Shown here: positions 7,728 through 16,305 of the stretch, piece by piece
Layout of the letters: each line of letters opens with the position of its first letter
How positions within the stretch are numbered: position 1 is the first letter of the stretch
Source of the DNA: Steroidobacteraceae bacterium
GTDB taxonomy: Bacteria > Pseudomonadota > Gammaproteobacteria > Steroidobacterales > Steroidobacteraceae
Reading direction: 5' to 3'
DNA: 50,230 nucleotides
Assembly: GCA_025458865.1 (NCBI GenBank)
Contig: JALORP010000014.1
Span: forward strand, 1 to 50,230
Notes under the pieces: generated by a model
What the model was told of the DNA's origin: nothing
The model's database searches: none
What the model saw: only the letters and a program-made list of their open reading frames with translations
Program-made: the position numbers and the translations under genes

Positions 7728-8575
7728 GCACCGCGATCCATCGGCGCGTGGCGTCCCTGCGTGCGGGCAACGACCCGACGATGGTGGCGCGGCTCTCTTC
7801 CGGCTGGGCGGTGCTCGGCGACCCGCAGGTGCTGCGCGGGTACTGCCTGCTGCTGCCGGATCCCGTCGTGCCCACGCTCAACGACCTCGACGGACCGGCC
7901 CGCCGGCGGTTCCTCGACGACATGGCCGCGCTCGGCGACGCGGTGCTCGCGGTGACGGGCGCACTGCGAATCAACTACGCCATGTTCGGCAACGTCGAGC
8001 CGGCGCTGCATGCGCACGTGTTCCCGCGCTACGCCCACGAGCCGGAGGACCTGCGCAAGGCCCACCCCTGGGCCTACGACTGGTCTAAATCCGAGCCCTT
8101 CGACCTCATGCGTCACGCCGCGCTGCGCGACGGCCTGCGCGAGGCGCTGGCACGGGCGGGGACTGCGGCCACGACGGCCGGCGGGGGCATCCACCATCTC
8201 GACCTGACCGTCTCCGATCTCGTGGTGGCCACCGCTTTCTACGACCGTGTGCTGCCGACGCTCGGCTTCCGACGCATCGAGGACGCCCCGGAAGGGCCGC
8301 TCTGGGCTGGCGCCTCGTTCGAGCTCGGCCTGCAGGCGGCACGGCGCACGGCGCCCCACGACCGGCACGCGCCGGGGCTTCACCACCTGGCCTTCGCTGC
8401 GCCCACGCGCGCCGACGTGGACCGCGCCCACGGCGAGCTCGCCATGGCCGGCGTGGTGATCCTCGACCCGCCGGACCACTATCCGCAGTACTGCGAGGGC
8501 TACTACGCCTTCTTCTTCGAGGGCCCGGACGGCGTGAAGCTGGAGTACGTGCACACGCCCGAGTGGCCGGCTTGA
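7724..8575 (+). CDS. HIT-like and VOC (glyoxalase-like) domain fusion protein
   Basis: A 283-residue two-domain protein. Residues about 5-135 look like a HIT-superfamily nucleotide hydrolase/transferase: NYAMFGNVEPALHAHVFPRY (84-103) keeps the catalytic middle His and the last His (H96, H98) of H-x-H-x-H, but the first is Ala94. Residues about 156-283 form a VOC metal-binding domain with GIHHLDLTVSD, GLHHLAFAA and VKLEYVH supplying likely His and Glu ligands. The linker TAATTAGGG separates them. The ATG overlaps the DUF486 stop, so the two are coupled. The fused activity is unknown; HIT proteins act on nucleoside phosphates and VOC proteins on small metabolites or antibiotics. Confidence 0.83.
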   Translation: MSTAIHRRVASLRAGNDPTMVARLSSGWAVLGDPQVLRGYCLLLPDPVVPTLNDLDGPARRRFLDDMAALGDAVLAVTGALRINYAMFGNVEPALHAHVFPRYAHEPEDLRKAHPWAYDWSKSEPFDLMRHAALRDGLREALARAGTAATTAGGGIHHLDLTVSDLVVATAFYDRVLPTLGFRRIEDAPEGPLWAGASFELGLQAARRTAPHDRHAPGLHHLAFAAPTRADVDRAHGELAMAGVVILDPPDHYPQYCEGYYAFFFEGPDGVKLEYVHTPEWPA

Positions 8576-8635
8576 AGGTGCGGAGACCGCTCCGGCACGT
8601 CGGGCGGAGTGCGTCCGGCGCAGGCTTGACGGGTT

Positions 8636-9532
8636 CTACAGCAGCCGGTCGACAAGGGGTACGGTCAGGAAGGACAGGAGGATCCCGAGGCCCAGGACCG
8701 CGTTCGCGAGGGCTGGCTCGAGCCGGTTCTGCTGGGCGAGGATCGCGCCGGAGATCATCGGCGCCATCGCGGCCTGCAGGACGGTGATTACGAGCACGTC
8801 GCCCTCGATGCCGGCCGCGCGGCCAACCATCCAGACGAGCGCGGGCGCCAGCGCGAGCTTCCAGCCGAGCGCCAGGCCGACGGGCGCGGCCTGGCCGGGC
8901 TCGAGGCGCAGCTTCAGCTGCAGCCCCACGGAGAACAGCGCCAGGGGCACGAGCGTGTCGCCCACCCGCGTGATGACCGGCTCGATCGCCTGCGGCACGC
9001 CGCCTGTCGCGCCGAGCACGAGGCCCGCGATCAGCGCAATGAAGGGCGGGAACAGCAGGACGCGACGGGCCACGGAAGCCACGGAGACGTGCTCGCCGGA
9101 GTAAAGTGCTGCAACGAAACTCCCGCCGATCGCGAGCGAGAGGAACACGCCGGCCTGGTCCGCGATGGCTGCGATCGGCAGCGCTTCGCGCCCGCGCAGC
9201 GCCTCGATGAGCGGCAGGCCGATGAAGGCGGAGTTGCCGAGGCCGCAGGTGAGCGTGATCGCGCCGACCCGCGCGCCGCTCCAGCCGAAGGCGCGCCCGG
9301 CCGCCGCGAAGACGGCCCAGCCGCCGAGGAACACGAACCACATGGCCACCGCCGGGAACCAGAGCTCCGCCGACAGGGGCAGCCCCGGCACGATGGACAG
9401 CACCAGAGCCGGCAGCGCGACGTTGATCACCCACCAGTTGAGCGCATCGGCCAGGCCCTGCGGCGGGCCGGCGAGCCGCGCGACGAGCGCTCCGAGCGCC
9501 AGGCAGGTGACGAGGAGCAGTAGAGATTGCAT
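8636..9532 (-). CDS. AEC (auxin efflux carrier) family transporter
   Basis: A 298-residue inner-membrane transporter with about ten hydrophobic segments in two halves. Characteristic points are NWWVINVALPALVLS near residue 32, GNSAFIGLPLIEA near 97 and the C-terminal repeat AAMAPMISGAILAQQN near 250. AEC proteins carry organic anions such as malate or malonate; the substrate here is unknown. It converges with the HIT-VOC gene (60-base gap). It lies 132 bases downstream of the dehydratase on the same strand, so co-transcription is possible. Confidence 0.9.
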   Translation of the reverse strand: MQSLLLLVTCLALGALVARLAGPPQGLADALNWWVINVALPALVLSIVPGLPLSAELWFPAVAMWFVFLGGWAVFAAAGRAFGWSGARVGAITLTCGLGNSAFIGLPLIEALRGREALPIAAIADQAGVFLSLAIGGSFVAALYSGEHVSVASVARRVLLFPPFIALIAGLVLGATGGVPQAIEPVITRVGDTLVPLALFSVGLQLKLRLEPGQAAPVGLALGWKLALAPALVWMVGRAAGIEGDVLVITVLQAAMAPMISGAILAQQNRLEPALANAVLGLGILLSFLTVPLVDRLL

Positions 9533-9664
9533 CGGATCCCGGGGCCTGGCGGCGCAATTGCCGCGACGGCAGCCGCGAGGATATCCCGCGATGAGGCCGT
9601 CGACGAGCCGGACGCCGCTCGGTGGGGGCGGCGCTCGCCGGGCACCCGCGCATCCGGGGCGTCC

Positions 9665-10696
9665 TCAGGCGGCGGTGATCACCTCGCCGTAGAGCGACGG
9701 GTCCACGTTTCCTCCGGAGAGCACGACGGCGACCGTCCGGCCGCGGCAGGGCAGGCGCCCGGCCAGCAGCGCGGCGAGCGCCACGGCGCCACCCGGCTCG
9801 ACCACGAGCCGCAGGTGGCGGAAGGCCGCAACCATCGCGGCGCGGACCTCGTCGTCGGTGACCGCAAGGCCGCCAGACACCCGCTGCCGCATCAGCGCGA
9901 AGGTGAGCCTGCCCGGCGTCGGGGCGAGCAGGGCGTCGCAGAACGAGTGGCCGCCCGTGTCGTTCGACAGGCGAGTGCCGGCCTCGAGCGAGCGCCGGGT
10001 ATCGTCGAAGCCGGCGGGTTCCGCGACCCACACGCGCGCCTGCGGCGCGTGTTCGTGGAGGGCGAGGGCGCTTCCGCTGGCGAGCCCGCCGCCGCTGCAG
10101 CAGATGACCACGTCGTCCGGGACGAGGCCGACCTCTTCCGCCTGTTCGGCGATTTCGAGCCCGACCGTCCCTTGCCCGGCGATGACGTGCGGGTCGTCGT
10201 ACGACGGCACCAGCGTCGCGCCGCGCTCTGCGGCAAGGCGGCCTGCGATCTCCTCGCGGCTCTCTCGAAGCCGGTCGTAGGTGACCACCTCCGCCCCGAG
10301 CGCGCGCGTGTTGTCGAGCTTGGCCCGCGGCGCGTCGGCCGGCATCACGATGGTCGCGGGAATGCCGAGGCGGCGCGCCGCCTCGGCGACGCCCTGTGCG
10401 TGGTTGCCGGAGGAGAAGGCGACGACGCCCGCCGCGCGCTCCGCCGGGCCGAGCTGCGCCAGCCGGTTCCAGGCGCCGCGGATCTTGAAGGAGCCCGTGA
10501 CCTGCAGGCACTCGGCCTTCAGGAGCACACGGGCACCGGTCAGGGCGTCGAGTGGCGTGCCGGCGATGAGCGGTGTGCGGCGGGCGACGCCGGCGAGGCG
10601 GCCCGCAGCCGCCACGACGTCCGCGTAGCCGGGAAGTTCCTGTTCACCGGCGAATTCACCGGGACTAGAATCGCGCGCTGGCCGCGGAACCCTCAT
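9665..10696 (-). CDS. Threonine/serine dehydratase (fold II PLP enzyme, no ACT domain)
   Basis: A 343-residue PLP enzyme of the threonine dehydratase/serine racemase group, giving a 2-oxoacid and ammonia from Thr or Ser. The PLP lysine is K71 in TGSFKIRGA, the substrate loop is SSGNHAQGVA, the phosphate-binding loop is CSGGGLASG and LSGGNVD lies near the end. It lacks the regulatory ACT-like domains of biosynthetic IlvA, so a catabolic or racemase role is more likely. The ATG used here overlaps head-to-head with the start of the next gene, and that gene's promoter lies in this coding region. A GTG at 10615 (316 residues) is the alternative start, because homologous similarity seems to begin near YADVVAAAGRL. 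Confidence 0.86.
   Translation of the reverse strand: MRVPRPARDSSPGEFAGEQELPGYADVVAAAGRLAGVARRTPLIAGTPLDALTGARVLLKAECLQVTGSFKIRGAWNRLAQLGPAERAAGVVAFSSGNHAQGVAEAARRLGIPATIVMPADAPRAKLDNTRALGAEVVTYDRLRESREEIAGRLAAERGATLVPSYDDPHVIAGQGTVGLEIAEQAEEVGLVPDDVVICCSGGGLASGSALALHEHAPQARVWVAEPAGFDDTRRSLEAGTRLSNDTGGHSFCDALLAPTPGRLTFALMRQRVSGGLAVTDDEVRAAMVAAFRHLRLVVEPGGAVALAALLAGRLPCRGRTVAVVLSGGNVDPSLYGEVITAA
10643..10671 (+). promoter_or_regulatory. Promoter of the GDT1-type gene
   Basis: TTCACC (10643-10648), a 17-base spacer and TAGAAT (10666-10671). The first codon of the gene is 23 bases beyond the -10, so the leader is short. The site lies within the 5' part of the divergent dehydratase frame. Confidence 0.5.
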
Positions 10697-11267
10697 GGAC
10701 GCTTTCCTCTATTCGACGGCGATCGTCGCCCTTGCCGAGATGGGTGACAAGACCCAGCTGCTTTCTTTCGTGCTGGCGGGCCGGTTCCGCAAGCCCGTGC
10801 CGATCGCGCTCGGCATCCTGGTGGCTACGCTCGCGAACCACTTCCTCGCGGGCGCATTCGGCGCGTGGCTCGCCTCGCTGGCGTCCCCGCAGGCGCTCGC
10901 CTGGCTCGTCGCCGCGGCCTTCTTCGGCTTCGGGCTGTGGGTTCTCGTGCCCGACGAATTGGAGGAGAACCCGAAGCTGCCCGCGGCCGGCGTGTTCCTG
11001 ACCACGGTGGTCGTGTTCTTCATGGCCGAGATGGGCGACAAGACGCAGCTCGCGACGATCGCGCTCGCCGCGCGCTACGAGGCGCTCGTGGCGGTGGTGC
11101 TCGGCACGACTCTCGGGATGATGATCGCGAACGTCCCGGCCGTATGGCTCGGCGAGCGCTTCGCGCGGCGCGTCAACATGAAGGTCCTGCGGTGGGTCGC
11201 GGCGTCGCTGTTCGGGCTGCTCGGTGGGCTCACGCTGCTCGAAGCCTGGCGTTCGGGCGTCCTGTAG
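10695..11267 (+). CDS. TMEM165/GDT1 (UPF0016) family cation exporter, probably manganese
   Basis: A 190-residue membrane protein built from two homologous three-helix repeats. Each carries the family signature E-M-G-D-K-T-Q (residues 15-21 and 112-118), where the acidic residues line the cation path. Bacterial and eukaryotic members move Mn2+ or Ca2+; bacterial ones described so far mainly export Mn2+. The start ATG (10695-10697) overlaps the ATG of the divergent dehydratase (CATG). The leader is too short to hold a yybP-ykoY manganese riboswitch, so any metal control must act at the promoter or elsewhere. Confidence 0.92.
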   Translation: MDAFLYSTAIVALAEMGDKTQLLSFVLAGRFRKPVPIALGILVATLANHFLAGAFGAWLASLASPQALAWLVAAAFFGFGLWVLVPDELEENPKLPAAGVFLTTVVVFFMAEMGDKTQLATIALAARYEALVAVVLGTTLGMMIANVPAVWLGERFARRVNMKVLRWVAASLFGLLGGLTLLEAWRSGVL

Positions 11268-11564
11268 GGCGCGTTCCGGCGCCAACGATGGCTGTCGCGG
11301 GCTCCGCTGGCCGGCACGATCGATCGCGGGCAGTTCGCCGGCCACCCTCACGCAGCCGAGCGGACGACTGGCGTCCTTGCCGGTGGCCGAGCGCCGGGTC
11401 CCTGCGGCTCGGGCGCGGCTGAACGTCCTCGCTCACCCGCCCGGGGATCGGGTCGGATTCCAATAACACGAATGGTTTTGTTCCAGCCCGTCATCAGAAT
11501 GTGGATCGAAGGGCGATTTCGCCCCGGTTGGTCTTGGCATATCCAACGCCACAGAGGCAACCCC
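11268..11564. other. 297-base intergenic region
   Basis: GC-rich at the left and noticeably less so from about 11450. It holds a perfect 6-bp stem GGGCGA-TT-TCGCCC (11511-11524) and the purine-rich AGAGG before the start at 11565. I see no convincing gene, tRNA or terminator with a U-tract. A CAGAAT near 11495 is a weak -10 candidate for the downstream gene. Confidence 0.4.
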
Positions 11565-12725
11565 ATGAGACACGTAATCCTTGCAACGCTGACGGCCACC
11601 TTGCTCGGCGTAACGGCAACGGCGTCGGCCGGACCGCCATCGTCGGTCGACGTGCAGGTGATGACCCAGAACCAGTACGTCGGCGCCAATCTCTTCCCGT
11701 TGATACCGGCCATCCAGAGCGGCAACCCGGACGTCGTCAACAGCGCCCTGGTGAGCGTGATCAGCACCATTTCGGCCAACCGTACCGTCGATCGCGTCAA
11801 TGCGCTGTCGAGCGAGATCCTGGCCCGGAAGCCTGACCTGGTGGGCATCCAGGAAGCGTGGCTGATCTGGTGCGAGCCCATCGGCGCGCCCCCTTGCACC
11901 AACCCCGAGTTCCGGGGCGCCTGGGGCGATCACCTTGCGCAGACCCAGTTCCTGCTGGCCGGGGAGTACACCCAGGCTGCGTACATCGAGAACTTCGAGT
12001 TCGGCTATCCCTTCCGGGACAGCCAGGGCAACGAAGGCTTTGCGTACGTCCTCGACCGGGATGCGGTTTTCGTGCGCAACGGCATACCGTACTCGCTGCC
12101 GGTGCCGGGCGCTGATTACCCGTGTGACGTGCCGTTCACCTCGGGATCGAGCTGCACGTTCAACGTCAACACGCCGCTGGACTTCAATGGCGACGGGACA
12201 GCTGACGCCTACATCCTCCACGGGTTCATGGTGGTGGACGCCACCATCGGCGGCAAGCCCTACCGTTTCGTGAATACTCACCTCGAGAACGGCTACGTCG
12301 ACGGCTTCCCGGGCGTCATCCAGTCTGCGCAGGCCTTGCAGATCGTCCAGGCCGCGGCCGGGACACCGGACGGGCGCCGGCTCATCCTCGTCGGCGACAT
12401 GAACTCCGATCCGTCCGACGCCGTGGATCCGATGTCGCAGATTCCGGCCACGCCCTACATGCTGTTCGCGGGCGCAGGGCTGTTCGACGTCTGGCTCCAC
12501 CGCCCCGGTGACGTGGCGGGCCTTACGTGCTGCCAGGCCGAGGACCTCGTGAACCGCACGACGATGCTGACCCGGCGCATCGACCTGATCTTCACCCGGG
12601 AAGAACCGCGGAAGGTGAAGGACGCGCGCCTGATCGGCGAGGTCGCGGCGGACCGGCTGGGCCCGCCGGGCCGCAGCCTCTGGCCGACGGACCACGCCTC
12701 CGTGGCGGCAGGCATCGGGTTCTAG
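11565..12725 (+). CDS. Secreted endonuclease/exonuclease/phosphatase (EEP) fold hydrolase
   Basis: A 386-residue protein with a Sec signal peptide (residues 1-22, ending ASA-GPP). The EEP (DNase I/sphingomyelinase-like) catalytic set is complete: MTQNQYVG (N36), GIQEAW (E97, metal), VNTHLEN (His), GDMNSDP (Asp/Asn) and PTDHASV (Asp-His pair). Cysteines in the CEPIGAPPC, YPCDV, SSCTF and LTCCQ stretches fit an exported, disulfide-bonded enzyme. Possible substrates are extracellular DNA, phospholipids or phosphoesters; sequence alone does not decide. ATG 11565 is chosen over the frame's earlier ATG (11472) because it starts the signal peptide and has AGAGG upstream. Confidence 0.88.
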   Translation: MRHVILATLTATLLGVTATASAGPPSSVDVQVMTQNQYVGANLFPLIPAIQSGNPDVVNSALVSVISTISANRTVDRVNALSSEILARKPDLVGIQEAWLIWCEPIGAPPCTNPEFRGAWGDHLAQTQFLLAGEYTQAAYIENFEFGYPFRDSQGNEGFAYVLDRDAVFVRNGIPYSLPVPGADYPCDVPFTSGSSCTFNVNTPLDFNGDGTADAYILHGFMVVDATIGGKPYRFVNTHLENGYVDGFPGVIQSAQALQIVQAAAGTPDGRRLILVGDMNSDPSDAVDPMSQIPATPYMLFAGAGLFDVWLHRPGDVAGLTCCQAEDLVNRTTMLTRRIDLIFTREEPRKVKDARLIGEVAADRLGPPGRSLWPTDHASVAAGIGF

Positions 12726-12826
12726 TCCCGAGGCGACGATGCAGCGGGCGCCGCGCCGACCACAGCGGCGCTCCTGTCGTCTGCCCTGATGGCCTGGCGT
12801 GGGAGCGCCGCCGCACCCGGGCGTTG

Positions 12827-14926
12827 CTAGGCGTCGCGCGTCTCCACGCCGTCGCGCAGCACGCGCACCAGCCGCGAGAGATCGTCGATCGGCGCCGAGC
12901 ACGCCGGGCCCTCGCATAGATAGGCGACCGCACGCCCGCGCGGCGCCTTGGCGGCAAGCGACGGCGGAAGGTCGGCCGCGTCGTCCGGTATCGCGAACAC
13001 CATGCGCAGCGGGGCGTACAGCGGCGCCAGCGACTGTGACCAGCGCGCAACCTCGGCCGCGGGTCCACGCAGGATCACCACCTGGGGCGGCCGAAGGTAT
13101 TCCTCCAGCGCCGTGAGCATCGTGCCGTGGGCCTGCGGGGCGCGCAGCAGCGAAGGCCACGCGCCTCGCAAGGCGCGCTCGGCAGCCTCGAGGTAGCGCG
13201 TCTCCCCGAGCAGCCAGCCAAGTCGTCCGAGGGCGCGGGTGGCGATGCCGTTCCCCGCGGGCGTGGCTTCGTCGGCGAAACCCTTGGGGCGGTGCAGCGG
13301 GGGGTCGCGACCCTCGGCCGTGAACCAGAACCCGCCCCGCCCGCGGTCCTCGAAGTCCTCGATCAGGCGGTCGGCCAGGTCCTGCGCGAACTTAAGGTCG
13401 GCGGTGCGCCAGCGCGCCTGCAGCAGCGCCACGAGCGCGTCGAGCAGGTAGGCGTAGTCGTCGAGGTAGGCCGGCAGGCGGGCCTGCCCGTCCTTCCAGG
13501 TCGCGAGCAGTCGGCCGTCCACGAAGCAGCGCCGGTGCAGCAGGTCCACCGCGCGCGTCGCCGCCTCTGCATAGTCGGGCCGGCCGAGCGCCCGAGCCGC
13601 GATTGCGAGACCTCGGATCATGAGGCCGTTCCAGGCCGTCAGCACTTTTTCGTCCCGCCCGGGGCGCGCGCGACGCTCGCGCACGGTCAGGAGCATCCGC
13701 CGCGCCGCGTCGACCGTCGCCGCGGCGGACTCCCGGGCTACGCCCATTTCCTCGGCGACCTGGTCCAGGCCGACGAAGCCGTGCAGGTGCCAGGCGCGCT
13801 CGAAGTTCGGTTCCCGGTCGAGGCCGAAGCGGCGGGCCAGCGCGCGGTAGCTCTCCGCGGGCAGCAGCCCCTCGACCTCCGCCCGGTCCCAGGTATAGAA
13901 GCGCCCCTCGTGGCCCTCGGAGTCGGCGTCGAGCGCCGAGTAGAAGCCGCCTTCGGGCGACTGCATCTCGCGGATCGCCCAGTCGGCCGTCTCGACTGCG
14001 GCACGGCGGAAGATCTCCTCGCCGGTGGCCGTCGCCGCCTCGGCTGCGATCGCCAGCAGCGGTCCGTTGTCGTAGAGCATCTTCTCGAAGTGCGGGATCA
14101 TCCAGTGGCGGTCCACCGAATAGCGGAAGAAGCCGCCGCCGAGCTGGTCGAACAGGCCGCCCTCGCACATGCGCGTCAGCGTGAGGGTCGCCATGAAGAG
14201 CGCCTTCAGGTCCGGCTCCGGGCCTGCCGCGGTGGCATGCCAGTCGCGCAGCAGGCGCTCCAGCGTCGCCGCGTGCGGAAACTTCGGCGCCCCGCCGAAT
14301 CCGCCGTGCTCGCGGTCGAAGCTCGCCTCCGATTCGCGCCGCGCGGCTGCAAGAGGCGCTGCGTCGAGCTTCGCATCGGCGGTTGCAGCCGGCGGGGTGA
14401 TGTCGTCGAACACGTCCCTGAGCGCGCCGTTCTGCCTGCGGATCTCGTCGCGGCGCTCGCGGTAGAAGGCGGCGACGCGGTGCAGCACCTCGATGAAGGG
14501 CGGCATGCCGTAGCGCGCCTCGCGGGGGAAGTAGGTGCCGCCGAAGAACGGGGTCAGATCGTCCGGCGCGAGGAACATCGTCAGCGGCCAGCCGCCGCCA
14601 CGCTGCGTGATCACCTGGTGCGCGATCTGGTACACCTTGTCGAGGTCGGGCCGCTCCTCGCGGTCCACCTTCACGTTCACGAACAGCTCGTTCATGACCT
14701 CGGCGGTGCCCGGGTCCTCGAAGGACTCGTGCGCCATGACGTGGCACCAGTGGCAGGCCGAGTAGCCGATGGACAGCAGGATGGGACGGTCGAGCTGCCG
14801 GGCCAGCGCGAGCGCTTTCTCTCCCCAGGGATGCCAGTCCACCGGGTTGCCGGCGTGCTGGAGCAGATAGGGGCTGGTCTCGGCGGCGAGACGGTTCTTC
14901 GGCGCGTCGGGCGCGCATTCACGCAT
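12827..14926 (-). CDS. Thioredoxin-domain protein of the YyaL/DUF255 (SSP411, SPATA20) family
   Basis: A 699-residue cytoplasmic protein. The N-terminal thioredoxin-like domain has [21 protein letters not shown] and the diagnostic CHWCH (58-62), followed by [14 protein letters not shown] long alpha/alpha barrel of the six-hairpin glycosidase/epimerase type follows, with [36 protein letters not shown] and [11 protein letters not shown]. Family members are widespread from bacteria to mammals but lack a proven reaction. ATG 14926 is preferred to 14932 because AAGGA is spaced 8 bases from it. It diverges from rlmI, with which it shares a short promoter region. Confidence 0.9.
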   Translation of the reverse strand: MRECAPDAPKNRLAAETSPYLLQHAGNPVDWHPWGEKALALARQLDRPILLSIGYSACHWCHVMAHESFEDPGTAEVMNELFVNVKVDREERPDLDKVYQIAHQVITQRGGGWPLTMFLAPDDLTPFFGGTYFPREARYGMPPFIEVLHRVAAFYRERRDEIRRQNGALRDVFDDITPPAATADAKLDAAPLAAARRESEASFDREHGGFGGAPKFPHAATLERLLRDWHATAAGPEPDLKALFMATLTLTRMCEGGLFDQLGGGFFRYSVDRHWMIPHFEKMLYDNGPLLAIAAEAATATGEEIFRRAAVETADWAIREMQSPEGGFYSALDADSEGHEGRFYTWDRAEVEGLLPAESYRALARRFGLDREPNFERAWHLHGFVGLDQVAEEMGVARESAAATVDAARRMLLTVRERRARPGRDEKVLTAWNGLMIRGLAIAARALGRPDYAEAATRAVDLLHRRCFVDGRLLATWKDGQARLPAYLDDYAYLLDALVALLQARWRTADLKFAQDLADRLIEDFEDRGRGGFWFTAEGRDPPLHRPKGFADEATPAGNGIATRALGRLGWLLGETRYLEAAERALRGAWPSLLRAPQAHGTMLTALEEYLRPPQVVILRGPAAEVARWSQSLAPLYAPLRMVFAIPDDAADLPPSLAAKAPRGRAVAYLCEGPACSAPIDDLSRLVRVLRDGVETRDA

Positions 14927-14967
14927 GGCCATTGTCCTTCAGGCCGGTGTCGGCGGGCCCGGTCGGC

Positions 14968-14985
14968 TAGAATCCCGGCACTATA
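14968..14985. promoter_or_regulatory. Divergent -10 elements of rlmI (+) and the YyaL-family gene (-)
   Basis: TAGAAT at 14968-14973 on the + strand points toward rlmI. TATAGT on the - strand (14985-14980) points toward the YyaL-like gene. Neither has a clear -35 box. Confidence 0.4.
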
Positions 14986-14993
14986 GCCAAAGA

Positions 14994-15014
14994 CCCGCTG
15001 CGCTGCGCAGCGGG
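14994..15014 (+). other. Perfect hairpin in the rlmI leader
   Basis: CCCGCTGCG (14994-15002), loop CTG and CGCAGCGGG (15006-15014) form a 9-bp stem ending 16 bases before the rlmI start codon. There is no U-tract, so it is not an ordinary terminator. It would lie in the 5' end of the mRNA. Confidence 0.5.
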
Positions 15015-15030
15015 CCTCCGGAACATCCCC

Positions 15031-16263
15031 TTGCCTGACGAAAACGCCCCCGATACCGACTCCCTCGCGGCCGCCTCCGGCCTGCCGCGCCTCGTGCTCA
15101 AGCCGCGGGAGGAGCGCCGCCTGCAGGCGGGGCACCTGTGGATCTTCTCGAACGAAGTGGACGTCCAGGCGACGCCGCTCACCGCCTGCACGCCCGGCGA
15201 GGTCGCCTCGGTGTTCTCGAGCAAGGACCGCTTCCTGGGCTACGCGAGCGTGAATCCGCATACGCTGATCGCGGCGCGCCTCCTGAGCCGCGTCCCGTCC
15301 GAGCGGCCTGGCCGGGGCCTGTTCGTCCGCCGGCTCGAGGCGGCGAAGGCGCTGCGTGAGCGCTTCTACCACCGCCCGTTCTACCGGCTGGCCTTCGGCG
15401 AGTCCGACCTGCTGCCGGGGCTGGTGGTGGATCGCTACGGGGACACCTGCGTGGTGCAGCTCGGCACGGCCGGCATGGAGGCGATGAAGGACGGGATCCT
15501 GACGGCGCTCGGCAAGGTGGTCGGGCCGCGCGCGGTGCTCTGGAAGAACGATTCGCCTCTGCGCGAGCTCGAGGGCCTCCCGCTCTACGTCGAGGCGGCC
15601 CTCGGCGATATCCCCGACAGCGTCGAGGTGGAGGAGGGCGGCGTGCGCTTCGCCGTGCCGCTCGCCGCCGGCCAGAAGACCGGCTGGTTCTTCGACCAGG
15701 CGCTGAACCGCTCGGCGATCGCCCGCCACTGCGCCGGCGCGCGCGTGCTGGACGTGTTCAGCTACGCGGGTGGCTTCGGCCTGCAGGCGGCCCGCGCCGG
15801 CGCAAGCGAGGTCACGTGCGTCGACGCTTCGGCCGGCGCGCTGGCGGCGGTGGAGGCGAGTGCCGCGGCGAATGGCCTCGCCGTGTCCACGGTCAGGGGC
15901 GATGCCTTCGAAGTGCTCGAAGCCTTCGCCCGCGAGCGGCGGCGCTTCGATGTCGTGATCGTGGACCCGCCGGCCTTCATCAAACGGCGCAAGGACCACG
16001 GGAAGGGCCTCGCCGCCTACAAGCGCCTGAACCAGCTGGCGCTGCAGCTCGTGGACCGGGACGGGATCCTGATGTCCTGCTCCTGTTCCTCGCACCTCGC
16101 GGAGGGCGAGCTGATCGAGGCCGTGCAGCGCGCGGTGCGGCACGTGGACCGGTTCGTGCAGCTCGTCTGGGCGGGCGGCCAGGCGCCGGACCACCCGGTC
16201 CACCCTGCGATTCCCGAGACGCGCTACCTCAAGGCGCTCATGTTCCGGGTCCTGCACGCGTGA
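15031..16263 (+). CDS. rlmI: Class I SAM-dependent rRNA methyltransferase, RlmI type (23S rRNA m5C1962)
   Basis: A 410-residue protein with an N-terminal PUA-like RNA-binding domain (LVLKPREERRLQAGHLWIFSNEV) and a C-terminal Rossmann methyltransferase domain. The SAM-binding motif is VLDVFSYAGGFGLQAA and the catalytic loop IVDPPAF. The cysteine-rich MSCSCSSHL (about 347-355) resembles the RlmI motif holding the catalytic Cys. RlmI methylates C1962 of 23S rRNA. The start is TTG with a weak ribosome site; an N-terminal extension of about 20 residues precedes the conserved part, so a later start is possible. Confidence 0.9.
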   Translation: MPDENAPDTDSLAAASGLPRLVLKPREERRLQAGHLWIFSNEVDVQATPLTACTPGEVASVFSSKDRFLGYASVNPHTLIAARLLSRVPSERPGRGLFVRRLEAAKALRERFYHRPFYRLAFGESDLLPGLVVDRYGDTCVVQLGTAGMEAMKDGILTALGKVVGPRAVLWKNDSPLRELEGLPLYVEAALGDIPDSVEVEEGGVRFAVPLAAGQKTGWFFDQALNRSAIARHCAGARVLDVFSYAGGFGLQAARAGASEVTCVDASAGALAAVEASAAANGLAVSTVRGDAFEVLEAFARERRRFDVVIVDPPAFIKRRKDHGKGLAAYKRLNQLALQLVDRDGILMSCSCSSHLAEGELIEAVQRAVRHVDRFVQLVWAGGQAPDHPVHPAIPETRYLKALMFRVLHA

Positions 16264-16292
16264 GCACGCCCGTCGCGGCCCGCCCCGCTTGG

Positions 16293-16298
16293 TAGAAT
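16293..16298 (+). promoter_or_regulatory. -10 element of lgt
   Basis: TAGAAT ends 7 bases before the GTG start of lgt, placing the transcription start at or within a base or two of the GTG. This suggests a leaderless lgt-thyA mRNA. No clear -35 is seen. Confidence 0.4.
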
Positions 16299-16305
16299 CG
16301 CCGCC

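Noticed and set aside
8106..10511. 801-residue open frame on the - strand across the HIT-VOC, AEC and dehydratase genes
   Set aside because: It crosses three real genes in a different frame and is dominated by Arg, Ala and Gly.
10672..10694. yybP-ykoY manganese riboswitch before the GDT1-type gene
   Set aside because: The leader is at most about 20 bases, far too short, and no matching structure is seen.
9665..10696. Biosynthetic threonine deaminase ilvA
   Set aside because: No C-terminal ACT-like regulatory domains; the length fits catabolic dehydratases or serine racemases.
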